64,000 nucleotides of DNA from Astrothelium macrocarpum (lineage: Eukaryota > Ascomycota > Dothideomycetes > Trypetheliales > Trypetheliaceae), in contig JAGEMR010000058.1 in the NCBI GenBank assembly GCA_021030915.1, forward strand, positions 62,001-126,000. Direction: 5' to 3'. Below the pieces are notes generated by a model, which worked only from the letters and a program-made list of their open reading frames with translations, did no database searches and was not told where the DNA came from. Shown here in pieces: positions 10,168-22,593 of this stretch (the stretch's first letter is position 1; each line of letters starts with the position of its first letter). The position numbers were made by a program, and so were the translations under genes.

Positions 10168-13100
10168 CTATCCTACTTGTCTTATAATTGCAACCCGCGA
10201 ACACGTCTGCACCACTTCACTAGTACATGGACATCCCGCTCCCAGTGTCACGTTTCGCAGAAATGTGCTCACGACACTAGTACTCAAGAAACCCAAACCC
10301 ATAGTCATACCTTCGCATTCCCGGCATCCCTCGGTCGTTGTTACGACTGTTGCGCCCCCTACTGGCGCAGCAGAAACTGGTAGTGATGCGTGTATTTGGC
10401 CGTCTGAAGCTTCTGATACGGGAGGCGCAGCTGGTAGGGTGGTTTGGGCCTGACTACTAAGTACTTCAGACGCTAATGGCGTTTCTGATGACACTGGCGG
10501 AGGTGTGGTCGAGACGCTTGGAATGATCTCTGAGCATCCTTGACAGGACGCTGTGGCCGTTATGCTGACTGACATCGGGATTGCGTTCGATGAAAATGTG
10601 GACACAGACGAAATCATTGGAGTACCAGACTGAAGTCCAGACGAAAGAGAATTAGGGCTATTAATGCTGACTGGACTGCCCGAATTTACGCTTCCAGGTG
10701 CTGCGGTGGTCATTGTAGATGACAAGGACTCGGGAGGCGGCGTTACTGTTCCAGGCGTCGTTGTTATAACGGGGCTTGGAACCGAAGGTGAAGTAAGCTG
10801 AGATGGTGGAGGCTGTGGGATAGGGCTTGCTGTTGACGGGGAAATGCTTGGTGGAGAGGTGAATGATATGGAGCCCGAGGACACCGATAGCTGAGAGCTA
10901 GCCGCTGGGATGGAGCTACTTAGTGATAGGGATGAAGTGGTACCAATCGAAAGCAAAGTGTTGACAGTTGTTTCGCTGCTCGAAGAACTGGCAAGAATGG
11001 TGCCACTTGAGATGAAAGCTTCAGTCGATGGAGAAGGCATTGCCGAAGTAGCTGTGCTTTGAGAACTTGGCATTGGAAAAAGCGATGTAGTAAGCGCTTG
11101 AGAAGTGATGTTGTTTGTCCACGACAAGCTTGAGATCTGGGAAGATGATGTATTGAACGCTAGAGGAGTGCTGATAGGAGCTGGAGTGCTACTACTGATT
11201 GGCAGTGGCATGCTGGTTGTTATCGAGAGAGGAATCGTCACTGAATTGGTCGTTGAACTTGTCACGCCTGTGCTCAGCACAGTTGACGATGGAACTGCAA
11301 AGCTTGAGACTGCGCTGGTGTTGGGTAGACCGTTTGTGCTACTCGGACTCAAAGTCATTGTTGAGCCAAGACTGGCACTCGAACTGGACATGATACCCAG
11401 ACTGACCTCATTGGTTGAGCTACTTGAACCGAATGGCAAATTTGGGCTAGCACTCGAGCCCGAGATAGTGACTGTGCTTGAGCTTAAGATGATACTTGAA
11501 CTGGGTGTGATACCCAAGCTGCCCCCAATGGTTGAGCTGCTTGAGCCTAATGGCGAATTTGGGCTAGCACTTGAGCCCAAGATGGTAATTGTGCTTGAGC
11601 TTAAGATGGCATTCGTACTTGGAATGACACTGGTGCTTGTGCCCAAAACGGCGCTCCCGGTGGAGCTTGAGATGGCTCCCGCGCTTGAACTTGGGAAAAT
11701 GCCGGTACTTGTGCTCAGAATGACACTCCCGGTTGAGCTTAAGATACCTTCTGTGCTTGAGCTTGGGATAATACCAATGCTTGAGCTTAAGATGCCTCCT
11801 GTGCTTGAGCTTTGGATAACACCGGTGCTTGAGCTTGGGATAACATCGGTGCTTGAGCTTGGAACAACACTGATGCTTGTGCTTGGCACAACACTGGTGC
11901 TTGTGCTCAAAACTCCACTCACGCTTGAGCTTAAAATGGGTCCTGTGCTCGAGCTTGAAGCAGTACTCGTGTTTGAGCCCAAGATAGCATTCGTGCTTGA
12001 GCCTTGGATAACACTAGTGCTTGCGCTCAAAATGACAGTCACGCTTGAGCTTAAAATAGTACTCGTGCTTGAGCTCAAAATCGTAATCACGCTTGAACTT
12101 GATATCGGACTCGTGCTTGAGCTCAGGATGGCACTTGTGCTTGAGCTTAAGATGGTACTCGTGATTGAGCTTGAGATGATTGTTGCGGTTGAGCTTGAGA
12201 TAACACTCGTGATTGAGCTTGAGATGATATTTGTGTTCGAGCTTGAGATGATCGTCGTGCTTAAGCTTGAGATAGTATCTGAATTTGAGTTGGAAATAGC
12301 GCTTGTACTCAAGCTTATGCTTGAAATAATACTGCTGCTTGCGCTCAAGATAGCACTGGGACTTGAGCTTGAGATGGCACTGGTGCTTGGGATGGTAGGG
12401 CTGCTTGAGATGGTACTAGTGCTCGAGACGGTACTGGTGCTTGGGATGGCACTGCCGCTTGAGATGGTGCTGCTGCTTGAGATAGCACTAGTGCTTGGGA
12501 TGGCACTGGTGCTTGAGATGGCACTGGTGCTTGAGATGGCACTGGTGCTTGAGATGGCACTGGTGCTCGAAATGGTACTGGTGCTTGGGATGATACTGCT
12601 GCTTAAGATAACACTAGTGCTTGGGATGGCACTGGCGCTTGGGCTGCTCGAGATGGTACTGGTGCTTGGGATGGCACTGCTGCTCGAGATGATACTGGTG
12701 CTTGTGATAGTACTGGTGCTTGAGACGGTGCTGGCGCTTGAGCTTAAGATGACACTCGTGCTTAAGCTGTTTCCAACATTAATGAGAGAAGTAGTGCTTG
12801 AACTGACAACCGTATTTGAACTGGAAGCGGTGCTAGAACCTGATGCAGAGGTTGTCCCTGAAGCAGAAGTGCTGCTTAAACTCGAGAGTGTACTGGCACT
12901 CGAAACAGAGCTGCTTAGACTCGAGAATGTACTAGCACTCGAAATGGAACTGCTGCTCGTAGTTAAGCTGGAACTGAAAGCTGAGATTGAGTTTGGTTGC
13001 GAACAACCGCCAGTGAATTGGCTCAGCAAGACCGCAAACTGGACTCCAGAGTTCGAGTTGATTGCACCTTGGGCGCTCTTCAGATAGCATGTTCCTCCTC

Positions 13101-14834
13101 CGATCACGTAAGACACCGCAACACAGCCAAGATTACTACTACAATACCATACACAGGCTGCAAAGCTCGGTTGCGACGTAACTGCACCCATTCCGACACC
13201 ATTGCTGTCAGAAGCACAAAGAATTTCATAGGTGGTGTCAGTGGAGTCGGTATAGGTGGTGCAGTTAGCTTGCGGACAAGCAATGGGGGATCCCGTCACG
13301 GCGACTGCGCTAGATGTGGATGAGATGCTTGCTGAACTCACAACACTTGGACTAGTTGAGGTTATCAGCACGCTGCTGCTGCTGCTGGAGGAACCCGAAG
13401 CGGGACAGCAGTAGATGTCGATGGTAGCGAAACCTCCACATTGTTCAAAAGGATTTCCAGAACATGCATAAGTTGGGTCTGAGCAGGTGAGATTTTGTGA
13501 ATTGCCAGGTTGGACGATAGCATGAGGAGGCTGGATGGAGTAGTCGCAATAACATTCGCTGCCGTATTCTACGCCAAAATACGAGTAGCCCCCACCAATG
13601 CATGCGATGCCGCATTCTTCGATCGTCATGTTTGTTGTAGAAAGCTGGTTTTGCCGATACTGCAATGTTCTCCCACCGCCATTATCATCGTAGCATCCTT
13701 GGAATGTGCAGTTGTCTGCGGTGGTTGGAACGGTTGGTATTGGTGTATGGCTGACTGTTATACTTCCGCCAGGTGTGTGTGGGTTCGGACTGCAATTTCC
13801 GCCATTACACATTGGGATAGTACTGGTGTAGCTGGTCGGGGATCCTACGGTATTTGTTGTGGATACCACAGTGTAAGTGGTTCCGGTTGTAATGGGTCCA
13901 TAATAAGTGTATGTGCTAGTCGAGCCCACGGAGTTGACCGTCTGAATCGCAGTTGCAGGGCCATTGTACGTACAAGTCCCAGTCTGGTTAGGAGCGACGT
14001 ATGCTGGTGCATTCAGTTGATAAACGCCACCCCGATAATAGCCACCACATTTTTCGGCCAGATTGCCAGGACAGCACTCGTAACACTCGTCTTGACAGCT
14101 TACCGAGTACGAGCCGGAATTCAGAGAATTCCCGCAATAACACTCGTTCGCACCTTCCACGGCAAAGTACGTGTAGCTATATGTGGAGTTACTGCAAAAA
14201 GCATAGCACAATTCCACAGTATTGGAGGCGTTTTGAAAGCTAGGTCCATCCAGAATCAGATCGGGATACCCTGGATCGAGATAGCACCCTATATATGCAT
14301 AAGGTCCTGCCTGTGGTACGACTGCGGAGTCCGTAACATAGTCAAAGCTCCCGGTGTCTGAAGGTGCAGCAGCGGTTGTTGCCCGTCCAGGCTTTGAGTA
14401 CATATCCAGCGTACCAGATCCTCCGCAAAATTCCTGTGATCCAGTTAATACTGTAAAGTCTAAAGCCGGGTCAAACCTACAGAAGAGTTTCCGCTGCAAG
14501 CATATGCGTTATCCGTACAAGTCAACCCCGACTCAGTCGTCACTTGATGACTGTAAGGATCTACGGTATTGCCACAGTAGCAGGAGTTTCCTCCTTCAAC
14601 ACCCATGTAAGTGAATGTTTGGCAGAAAGAAGCACAGTATTCGACGGTCATGTTAGAGCCAGAGGTTGTGTCGCCATTGAGCGCTCCTGTTGCAACGTCA
14701 TTGTAACAGCCGTACCAGCTGAAACCATATCCCGGGTAGATGACTGTTTCCTGCGCAAAAACCAACTGGACGAAAATCGAAAAGAAAATCAGAGCAGATG
14801 TGGAAGCATTAGTGAATGTGAATCGCTTCATCAT
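10168..14834 (-). CDS. Secreted multi-WSC-domain protein with PAN-like domain and long Ser/Thr repeat region
   Basis: Two exons (14834-14481 and 14433-10168; 47-nt intron) give 1,539 residues. The junction rebuilds CSGNSS-EFCGGSGTL, a WSC-domain signature. A signal peptide starts the protein (MMKRFTFTNASTSALIFFSI, cleavage near FAQ). Three Cys-rich WSC carbohydrate-binding domains lie at about 40-130, 165-260 and 360-450, with motifs such as YGCYND, CYCGN and CGG. A Cys-rich PAN/apple-like segment follows at about 505-595 (ending GGCSQPNS). Residues about 600-1480 are a Ser/Thr-rich array built partly on six-residue units (SSTSAI), likely heavily O-mannosylated. The C-terminus has Cys pairs (GCRECEG, GCPCTSE) but no clear membrane segment. 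It is probably a wall-bound or secreted protein; a wall-stress sensor would need a transmembrane segment that is not seen. Confidence 0.85.
11440..12780 (-). repeat. Degenerate 18-nt tandem repeat inside the WSC-protein gene
   Basis: The plus strand repeats units like GAGATGGCACTGGTGCTT; about four near-identical copies lie at 12499-12568, with increasingly divergent copies either side. Each unit encodes SSTSAI-like hexapeptides on the minus strand. The array keeps the opposite strand free of stops as well, which creates a 660-codon antisense open frame (11105-13087). Confidence 0.85.
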
Positions 14835-15366
14835 GAAAGGCCGTCGAACAAAGAATGACTCGTCCAAGATTCGACGTAAACAAGATGATGAGTTGAAATC
14901 AATACATGCGACTAGAATGCAAAGCATATGGTCACCGATTTTATAATAACTCAGAATGATCAGAATGCAGGAGGGAGTGATTCATGGTAACCAGGGCAGC
15001 TGAGCATTCCAGACTACCTCAAATTCGGATATGCACAGGCGTTCCGAGTCTATACATAGAATCATACTTAGATAACTACAACAAGTTGAAGATGACTCTT
15101 TTCTTTTGGTAATGCATAGACTGGCATGATGTGACAGACAAAGAGTAAACCTGGAGAAAACCTAGCGAAAGCAAAAAGAAGTTGGACTGAATGATATTGA
15201 GCATTTCGATGCCAGAACAGACATGAAAATGTGGACGATAAGTCAAGCACATGCATTTCAAGGTCGACAACTTGTATCGTTCTACCTTTCTAGAATAGAT
15301 CTCTAATGATGGTTGGAAGCAGCTTGGTGTTGGATGGACTTCGCGATTGTAAGCGTCTTGGAAAAA
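14835..15366. other. Intergenic between the WSC gene and the second transposon
   Basis: This is the promoter side of the WSC-protein gene. Only short unsupported frames occur; nothing else is seen. Confidence 0.4.
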
Positions 15367-15406
15367 CGTCAGGGGGTGGACAGAATTGACGGGGCAACCT
15401 CCGAGC
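15367..15406 (+). repeat. Left 40-nt terminal inverted repeat
   Basis: Perfect reverse complement of 16763-16802; GC-rich despite the AT-decayed interior. Confidence 0.95.
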
Positions 15407-15463
15407 TCCGTCTCATCTTATTCACAATAAAACAATAAAATAGTTTCATTTTTGATTTCAATT

Positions 15464-15646
15464 ATGGCGCCTTCCATACGTCGTATAAATAGGCCAAATA
15501 TATTAGAATATTCGGCAAAACGTAAAAAATTTGATATTATTTTTCATATTCGATTTTTTAATACATATAATAAAAAATCGTTTCGTGAATTTAATAAATA
15601 TTTTTTCATATATTATGATATCATCAAAAATATAAATTATAAATGA
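15464..15646 (+). pseudogene. Transposase N-terminal relic (probable Tc1/mariner type)
   Basis: The frame opens just inside the left terminal repeat with a basic N-terminus (SIRRINRPNILEYSAKRKK) and then becomes dominated by Phe/Ile/Tyr/Asn/Lys, the signature of C-to-T and G-to-A decay. The identification is inferred from position and weak motif likeness. Confidence 0.45.
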
Positions 15647-16762
15647 TTCTAATAATAATATAAAATATTTTAAAAAATATATCGAAAAATTTATTCTATT
15701 TTAAAAAAATTTAATTATATATCAAAAATATTTCACGATAATCTCGATATATTATTCTCGTTTTCAAAAAATTCTATTTATTATATTTTTTTTAATATTT
15801 AAATCGACCATCATAATGAATTTTATAATATTCGTATATTCAAACGTCATATTAATAAAATAAATAATATTAATCTTTATCATATATAATATATTAAAAT
15901 TATTAAATTTATAAATAAATTAAAATGAATCAAATATATTAAAAAATATAAGAATTAAATATTTAAAAATTTCTAATATTTTATAATATGAATAAATAAA
16001 ATATATTATGATTCTAAAAAATAAATCCGGTCTATAATATTATATAAAAAAGAAATACGATATAAATCTGAAAACATTCTTAAAAAATTTTCATAAAAAG
16101 ATAATAAATTCCATTTTATAATATGAATTTCATAATAAAAAAAAAGGCCTCTCATTTTTTATAATTATAAAAATGAATGTATAAAATATTCATATATTCT
16201 ACCAAAATTTTGTCCAAATAAGAATAAATTAAATTTTCAATTAAAATGGGAGATTATTTAATAAAAAATTGAATAATCTAAATATTATAAAATGAAATTA
16301 TTGAATAATAAATTCATTATTAAATAATATTATAATAATATTTTATCTGAATATATTCATATTTATTATTAACAATATATAAAATCAATTTTATATTTTC
16401 ATCATTTTTATTTTCAAAAGAATAATGATTTATCATATAATATAAAAAAAAAATGGATTTATAACGTAAATCAAATAAATTTATAATATTATCAATTTTA
16501 ATTATTCAATTGAGAATTTAAATATGAATTTAATTAAATTTATTTGAAATATTTTAAAATAAGAAATACGATGTCGTTATTGAATAAAAAATTTGGATAT
16601 AAAAATATTATTATAATAAAAATGGAATAAAATTATTATAATAGAAATTCGTGCGCGTATCGCAGACATGCCATAAAAATATAAATTATTAATTAAAAAT
16701 GGTGGGCGGCGCATATTTACGTATGTGTGATAATTAATTCGATAAATTCGTCTCATTTCGGC

Positions 16763-16802
16763 GCTCGGAGGTTGCCCCGTCAATTCTGTCCACCCCCTGA
16801 CG
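16763..16802 (-). repeat. Right 40-nt terminal inverted repeat
   Basis: Perfect reverse complement of 15367-15406. Confidence 0.95.
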
Positions 16803-17637
16803 AAACTTCTCTTGGCTGACTAAGCTCATGCGTGAGAAATTTGGGCACTCGACGTCGTTATGAAGAAACGGAAAATGTCAAGAAAAATTATTCATTATAA
16901 ACTCGTGAGAGAGTCTCAATATCATTTCAAGCCATCTAACGGAATTGACTGAAAAATATTTTTGAGAGCTACGACTATTCTCACTATTGACTGCCTTCAT
17001 AATCTCTCGCAGTCTACGACGAACCTTCTTGTAGAAGCTGGTGTAAGCTTCCCAACAGGATGGTTGAATTAAGAATCATCTCTTTAGACAGGTTGTTCCA
17101 TTAATGTAACGGCTTTACACGACAAAAATTTTGACAAATTGTAAACTTTCCATTCAGACGATAAGTAAAGAATTGTATCTAATCCAGTATGTCGACATAC
17201 AAACGAATCGACGCCGTGAAACACCATATTCCCTTTCTAAGCTCCCCCCCAATACTCAAAAAAAAAAGTGCTGAACGAGCCCTTCTTGCAAATGACCTAC
17301 TTTTTCCCCCGCCATCTCATGCAGGCATTCCCCTCCAAATCCTGGTGAGTTAAGTATTTAACAATAAATGAGAGACGGAAAGAGGACATCAATTGAGCCT
17401 CTAGTATCAAAAGAACGCGTGGATGAGCGAGAGGACCGTGTTGAACCCACATGCTGACCAAGAACCATTCCCAATGCAACACCCGGAACACCCAACAAGG
17501 CGCACAGAAAACCAGCCGCTAAACGAAAGAAAAGAAGCCAAGAGATTATTTACACTCATCTCCATCGTATCAACACATTGTCATCCCTCATTTCTCCCCC
17601 TTTCCCTTTTACCCAACCAAAAGAAAAATAAACCCAC
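16803..17637. other. Intergenic between the second transposon and the flippase 3' end
   Basis: No gene is recognised; the right part is the 3' region of the flippase gene. Confidence 0.4.
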
Positions 17638-20600
17638 TCACAGCGCCTGTCCTGGCTGTATATATCTCCGTCCGCTCTGCCCCATCGGGTCTGGCGTCCG
17701 ACTCCTACTTCTCTCCGTGCCACCAAGAGGCCCCACACTGCTGTTCCGTCTCTGGTCCGTGCTCGGCTGGGAGTACGCACTCGTCTGAGAATACGAGCTC
17801 TCCATACGCGTCAGCAGCGCCGCGGACGTAAAATCCCTGCTTTGCTCGAAGCTCGCTCGTACCGGCTCCTGGAGGCTTTGCCGCATTCTGTCGAAGCTCG
17901 GGCGCGGCCGATCCATTGAGATGCGTGGCGCACCTGCGTTCATGAGAGAGCTGCGGTTTGAGGCTGGTGGCGTGTAGTAGGCGTCGGGACTGCGAAATCC
18001 TTGGGCGGAATACTCGACGGTGGTATCGGCTTTAGAGGACGGTTGGGGTGGTGGGTAGGCGCGATTGCTGGATTGTGGGAGGGGACCGGCAAGGGAATCA
18101 GCAGTGTAGCTAGTGCCGTCGCTGTTGTTGTTGCTGCGGGGGTTATGGGTAGTGGCTGTTGGTGCTACAGAGGGTGGGTATATGGGTCGTTGGTCGTCAT
18201 CGGGACTGTACGGATGGCCGATGAGTTTTGCGGGTTTTGAAATGTCGGAGGACGAGGCGGAGTCAGGAGATTTCTCAGGAGGAGGTGGGGCAAGGACATC
18301 GGCGTCTTTGAGGTAGTCGAATTGGCCTTTGCGCATTTGCTCTCGGATAATGTCCACGTCGCGCGGCATGAAAATCTTTTGGAAGCTCTTGAGTGCGAAG
18401 CGTGGAAGAAGTGCAATGATGGTGGACAAGAAGATTGTTGCCCAGTAGCTCGCCTGGCCATAGACTTGAGGGGCAGCTTCGTAAAAGGTAAAACCATCTG
18501 TGAAGGCGGTGTAGACGCCAGTCCAGAAGAAGATGAGCAAGACGGAAATGGAAGTGATTAGGAGCATGAGCCAGTCCCAGCGATAGGTATTCATGAGAAT
18601 GTAGACGTTGACAACAATGACAGCAGGCGTTGCAAAGTAGGCTCCAAAGCGTTTGGCGTCGCCAATATCTCTACCGTCAAACGTGACGAAATTGGCTTTG
18701 TAAAACGCCAAATACGCCATGAAAAAGGTAATGACGGATTGGTAGATGCCATCGGTCATATACAGCCTAGGATATTTGGTTAGATTTGTAGATTTGGAGA
18801 ACATTTAGACTTCTCACCAAAACTTGGTTTGTGTCCATTCCAAGCGCTCAATGCCTCTTCTGTAGAGTTGTGGGACCGCAAGGGACACCTTGTCCGTTAC
18901 ATCCTGATCCAAAATGCCCATAAGAACAACCGGTACTGATGTGAATGCAAGATTATAAAGCAGGATGTATGTATAGTCGACTGGATATGCGCAATCGCCA
19001 TTGGTGTAAATTTGATACCAGAAGAGACCCATGGTCCAAACAATGTTCTGAAAGAATGTTAGCGACAAGGTTAAAAGTAATGACGAGATTGCAGGATTTA
19101 CCTTGTAAAAGAAGTTTGCAACACTTTCCGCCAGTCTAACGTACGACCAGCGACCATGGACGAGCACGAGCCGCGTGAGAAATCGAAATTGACCAATGGC
19201 ATAATCGGAAGACATCACTGCCTGTCTACCTTCTTCTCCTGCGATACCAACACCAATATGCGCTTCTTGAATCATAGCAACATCGTTTGCACCATCGCCA
19301 ATAGATAGTGTGATGACATCAAGCCCAGTCTTGACAAGCTGCACAACAGCTGCTTTCTGACTTGGACTCACACGGCAGCATAAGACGGATCGGCACTGTT
19401 TGCAAAGAAGAAGGAATTTTCTCCTCAGTTGGTCGTTCAGGACGAGTTTGAGAGCGTCACCGTCAATGACAATGGCATGCGTAGGTGGAGGAGGCTCGTG
19501 ATTCTTTCTCGCAGCTTGCAGCTCGGCCTCTGAACCAGTAATGTTGAACATTGCTAGTTGTTTATCTAACACAGCCTCGGCATTTTCGATGGTCCCTTCT
19601 TCAAACTTCAAGAGAATGAGGTCCATGTCATTGTCGAGTAAGTTGCAAGAGAAGCCTATGTTAATTGCGGTCTCGACCTTGTCACCAGTGAGAACCCAGA
19701 GTTTGATACCTGCCCTTCCGAGAAGCTGGATCGAATCAGGCACACCATCCTGCAATCGATCTTCAATGGCGGTACCGCCAAGAAGAGTAAGATTTTGCTC
19801 AATCTCATCAGCAACTTCATCTAGTTTTTCTTCTCTGTTTTCGACCGAGTTTGCCGCCGCATCATGTCTTTGATTCCAGACGTGATACTCATCTTCATTG
19901 ATCTCCCTTTGAGCAACACAAAGCGTGCGCAAACCTTCCCTTGCAAACATCTCGAGATGTTCAGCGGTTGTTTTTCGAAGTTCAGCCTGCTCTCCACTCT
20001 TCAAACGTGAGTAGATGATGCTATCTGCGCCCTTACAGAATAGCATTATCTTGCCATTGGGCATTCTTATAATCGCGCTCATACGTTTCCTTGCAGAGTT
20101 GAATTCCAAAGTATTCATGACTATAAATTCCTGCTCAGAGCCAAGAATATTCACAATGATCCCATCTTGAGAACGACCTATCACAGTATAGCCGCAGTCA
20201 CGCGCTGTTGCCACGAGGGCTGCCTCATCCGGAGACTGTGCTTTGAATTCAAGGTTTGGTGGATCACCCGGGGTCAGTTCAGTAATGACAGTATGACAAA
20301 GAGCCAAGGCTAGCATGAATTGATGATTGGCCGCCTTTTGCTCGTGTCCAGCCTCTCCATCAAGATCAGAGATGAAATCAGGAGCAACAAAAGTAAGTTG
20401 GTCGTCTTTGAGGTATGGATTCGGATGCATTCTCTTGATATCGGCCAACATTCTTTCTCTGTCCTGAGCAATCTGCTCTCTTGCTTTGGCGGCTTCTTCT
20501 TCAACGTTGATTCCTTGTCGTTTCTGCATGCCGGCTTGGGCTTCTGTGTAAGCCTCACCGTAAGGTACTCCATTGACTGTGCACTTTTTGAATTCCATGA

Positions 20601-22593
20601 CATTTTGTGTCAAAGTCCCTGTCTTGTCTGAGAAAATGTATTCAATCTGACCCAAATCATCGGAAATGTTCCAGGACTTGGGAGTGCAAGGATAGTCGAG
20701 CTTGGCGTAATACATGTATGTGTCGCTATAGATGAAAAACGCCTGAGCGGATCGAATTATTTCCAGGGATATGTAAAGCGAAATTGGAACCAAGTTTTGA
20801 AAAAGGATAACAGCAGCCCAGAAAGTAATGAACCCATCGAGACCAGGTATGCTGCTATAGTTATCTTTGCCACTCGTCCCTCGCTCGAAAAACCGGAGTG
20901 AAGCGTGTGGATTACCCCAAGCAAACCCTTCGATAAGAGCATCGATGAGACACATGAAGAAGAGAATCACAAAGTTATAGATGACGTTCCAATTAAGGTC
21001 TTTGGCGATCTTGGCACGTTTGCTCGGAGTAATTCCAGAGTTAAGCATGATTTTTGTCTCTTCACCCGTAAACACGACTACCCCAAGAATCCATTCAGTA
21101 TTTTTTAGAGTACAGCCACGCAGGAGCAAATTGTTGATTGATATTGGTTCAGCCATATCGGTACCAGGGGCATTAGCGTCCTTGGGATTGCGCTGTGTCC
21201 ATCTCGCGACACCATTAAAAGAATAAAGATTGGCATGCGGTGGCTCGGATTCGATAACAAAATCGGAGCGTTCGCAGTCTCGTGCATGCTTTACTTGGCG
21301 ACCGGCATAGAGCGCTTGACGAACTTTGAGGTTGGTCTCACCATCCAAGTTCTTGGTCTGTACATAACAAGCTCCATCAGGATCCGAGGTGGAAAGCACC
21401 ACCATATCTGATGGGATTTCCTCGTCATTATACAGTCGTACAAAGTCGCCAACCTGGACATTTTTCCAGTAATCCTTCTTGAAACGAGCATTTCCAGATA
21501 CTTGTTTGAAAGGGTCGATAAAGCTGCCACGAAATTTCTTGAACCCTGGCGCTCCACCTTCACCTGTAGCACGCAGTTCTCGGGATTGCGCATCTTCGAA
21601 ATCTGTGGCAAACGGATCCTCGCCTGCTTGGCCAGGTTTCGACTCCTGACCTGGTTGGGGTGAAGGCACAGGCGTCATTTGGATGCCTCCTTGACCGCTG
21701 TCATAGTTAAAGTCGGATTGGACAGATTTGCGCCGAGAGTCTGCAGAAGGTCTTCCCGTTTCTCTCGATTGTCTGCTTTCGTCTAGAGCTCTTTGGGCAT
21801 ATGTTTTGCCTTTTTGCCCCTTTCTCTCCTTGCGCCCTTTCCACCATCTCCACAAGAAAAGAATGGCTCGTGTGTTGGCTTTCTTGAACTTTCGCCATGC
21901 CGAGATTTTGTCCTCGGCTGTGTTGACATTGTGCCAATCGACTAGCCTATGCACTGGGGCATTATTGAGTTCATTATCAAGGACTGTTCTTCTCCAATCC
22001 TCGATGGCATCCTTGATTGCCGTCACGACCAAGATGAAAATGATGGGCACGGCACTCAGGCCTGGATTGGTGGCACCAAAAATGGGGAAAATCTGCGGGG
22101 AAAGATTCCATTAGAAAGGACCAAATGTTCATGGGAAATGGACAGGACGTACCTGAAGAATTACAATAAACAAGAAATAGATGTTGGCAATGTTATGGAA
22201 CTGAAAGTATAAATTTTTTGGTACAAAACTGAGGGGTGTGTACTTGGCGGTTCGTATCTTGTTCCTCGGGAATTGGTTGAGTGGATGACCTTCTTCGTCT
22301 CTGACGTCGTCGGGAAGAGGGATATTGAAGAATATCCTTCGCCCGGAATTTCCACCTTGATCACTTCCATCCTCGGTACCTTGGTCTTCTTGATTCTCGC
22401 CCTGTTCCACGTCTGGGTGCTGTGCCTTTTCCTTGGAGCCAACGCGCATATGTAACCGTGCGGCAATGGACTTTCTCTTCTTGCTGCCTTTGCGGCTTGG
22501 CTGACGCTGGGTCGCCCATCTTATCCTTTTGATCGGATTCGATTTGATTGGATTCCTGGGTTCAGACTCCTCGGTGTAGGGTTGTACCGGCAT
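17638..22593 (-). CDS. dnf1: Dnf-type P4-ATPase phospholipid flippase
   Basis: The enzyme moves phospholipids from the outer to the inner leaflet at the plasma membrane and endosomes. Four exons (22593-22153, 22092-19102, 19047-18818, 18766-17638) give 1,596 residues, typical of Dnf1/Dnf2. The N-terminus has the fungal block RRIFFNIPLPDD and the entry FPRNKIRTAKYTPLSF. The actuator region carries QVGDFVRLYNDEEIPSDM and NLDGETNLK. The phosphorylation motif DKTGTLTQN lies near residue 635, and the hinge block GDGANDVAMIQEAHIGVG follows. C-terminal membrane segments and RRGIERLEWTQTKFW precede a Ser/Pro-rich cytosolic tail of about 220 residues. The second intron (19101-19048, 54 nt) is in frame and free of stops, so its retention would add 18 mostly hydrophobic residues next to NFFYK. 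It was removed because family members read NFFYK directly into a block like NIVWTMGLFWYQIY. Confidence 0.95.

Larger units (their letters stand above)
15367..16802 (+). mobile_element. Decayed TIR DNA transposon, probably Tc1/mariner-like
   Basis: The 1,436-bp element is bounded by perfect 40-nt terminal inverted repeats starting CGTCAGGGGGTGGACAG. The interior is extremely AT-rich. A plus-strand relic from the ATG at 15464 starts MAPSIRRINRPNILEYSAKR and includes KKSFREF, reminiscent of the N-terminal helix-turn-helix of Tc1/mariner transposases; beyond about 60 codons nothing is readable. The target-site duplication is ambiguous: AAA flanks the full TIR on both sides, or CG if the TIR starts at TCAGG; no TA is present. 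Size and TIR suit Tc1/mariner, but the superfamily is not proven. Confidence 0.7.

Noticed and set aside
11105..13087. 660-codon plus-strand open frame as a gene
   Set aside because: It is the antisense of a repeat-coding exon; the Leu/Glu/Val/Met periodicity follows from the 18-nt repeat, and there is no domain or intron signal.
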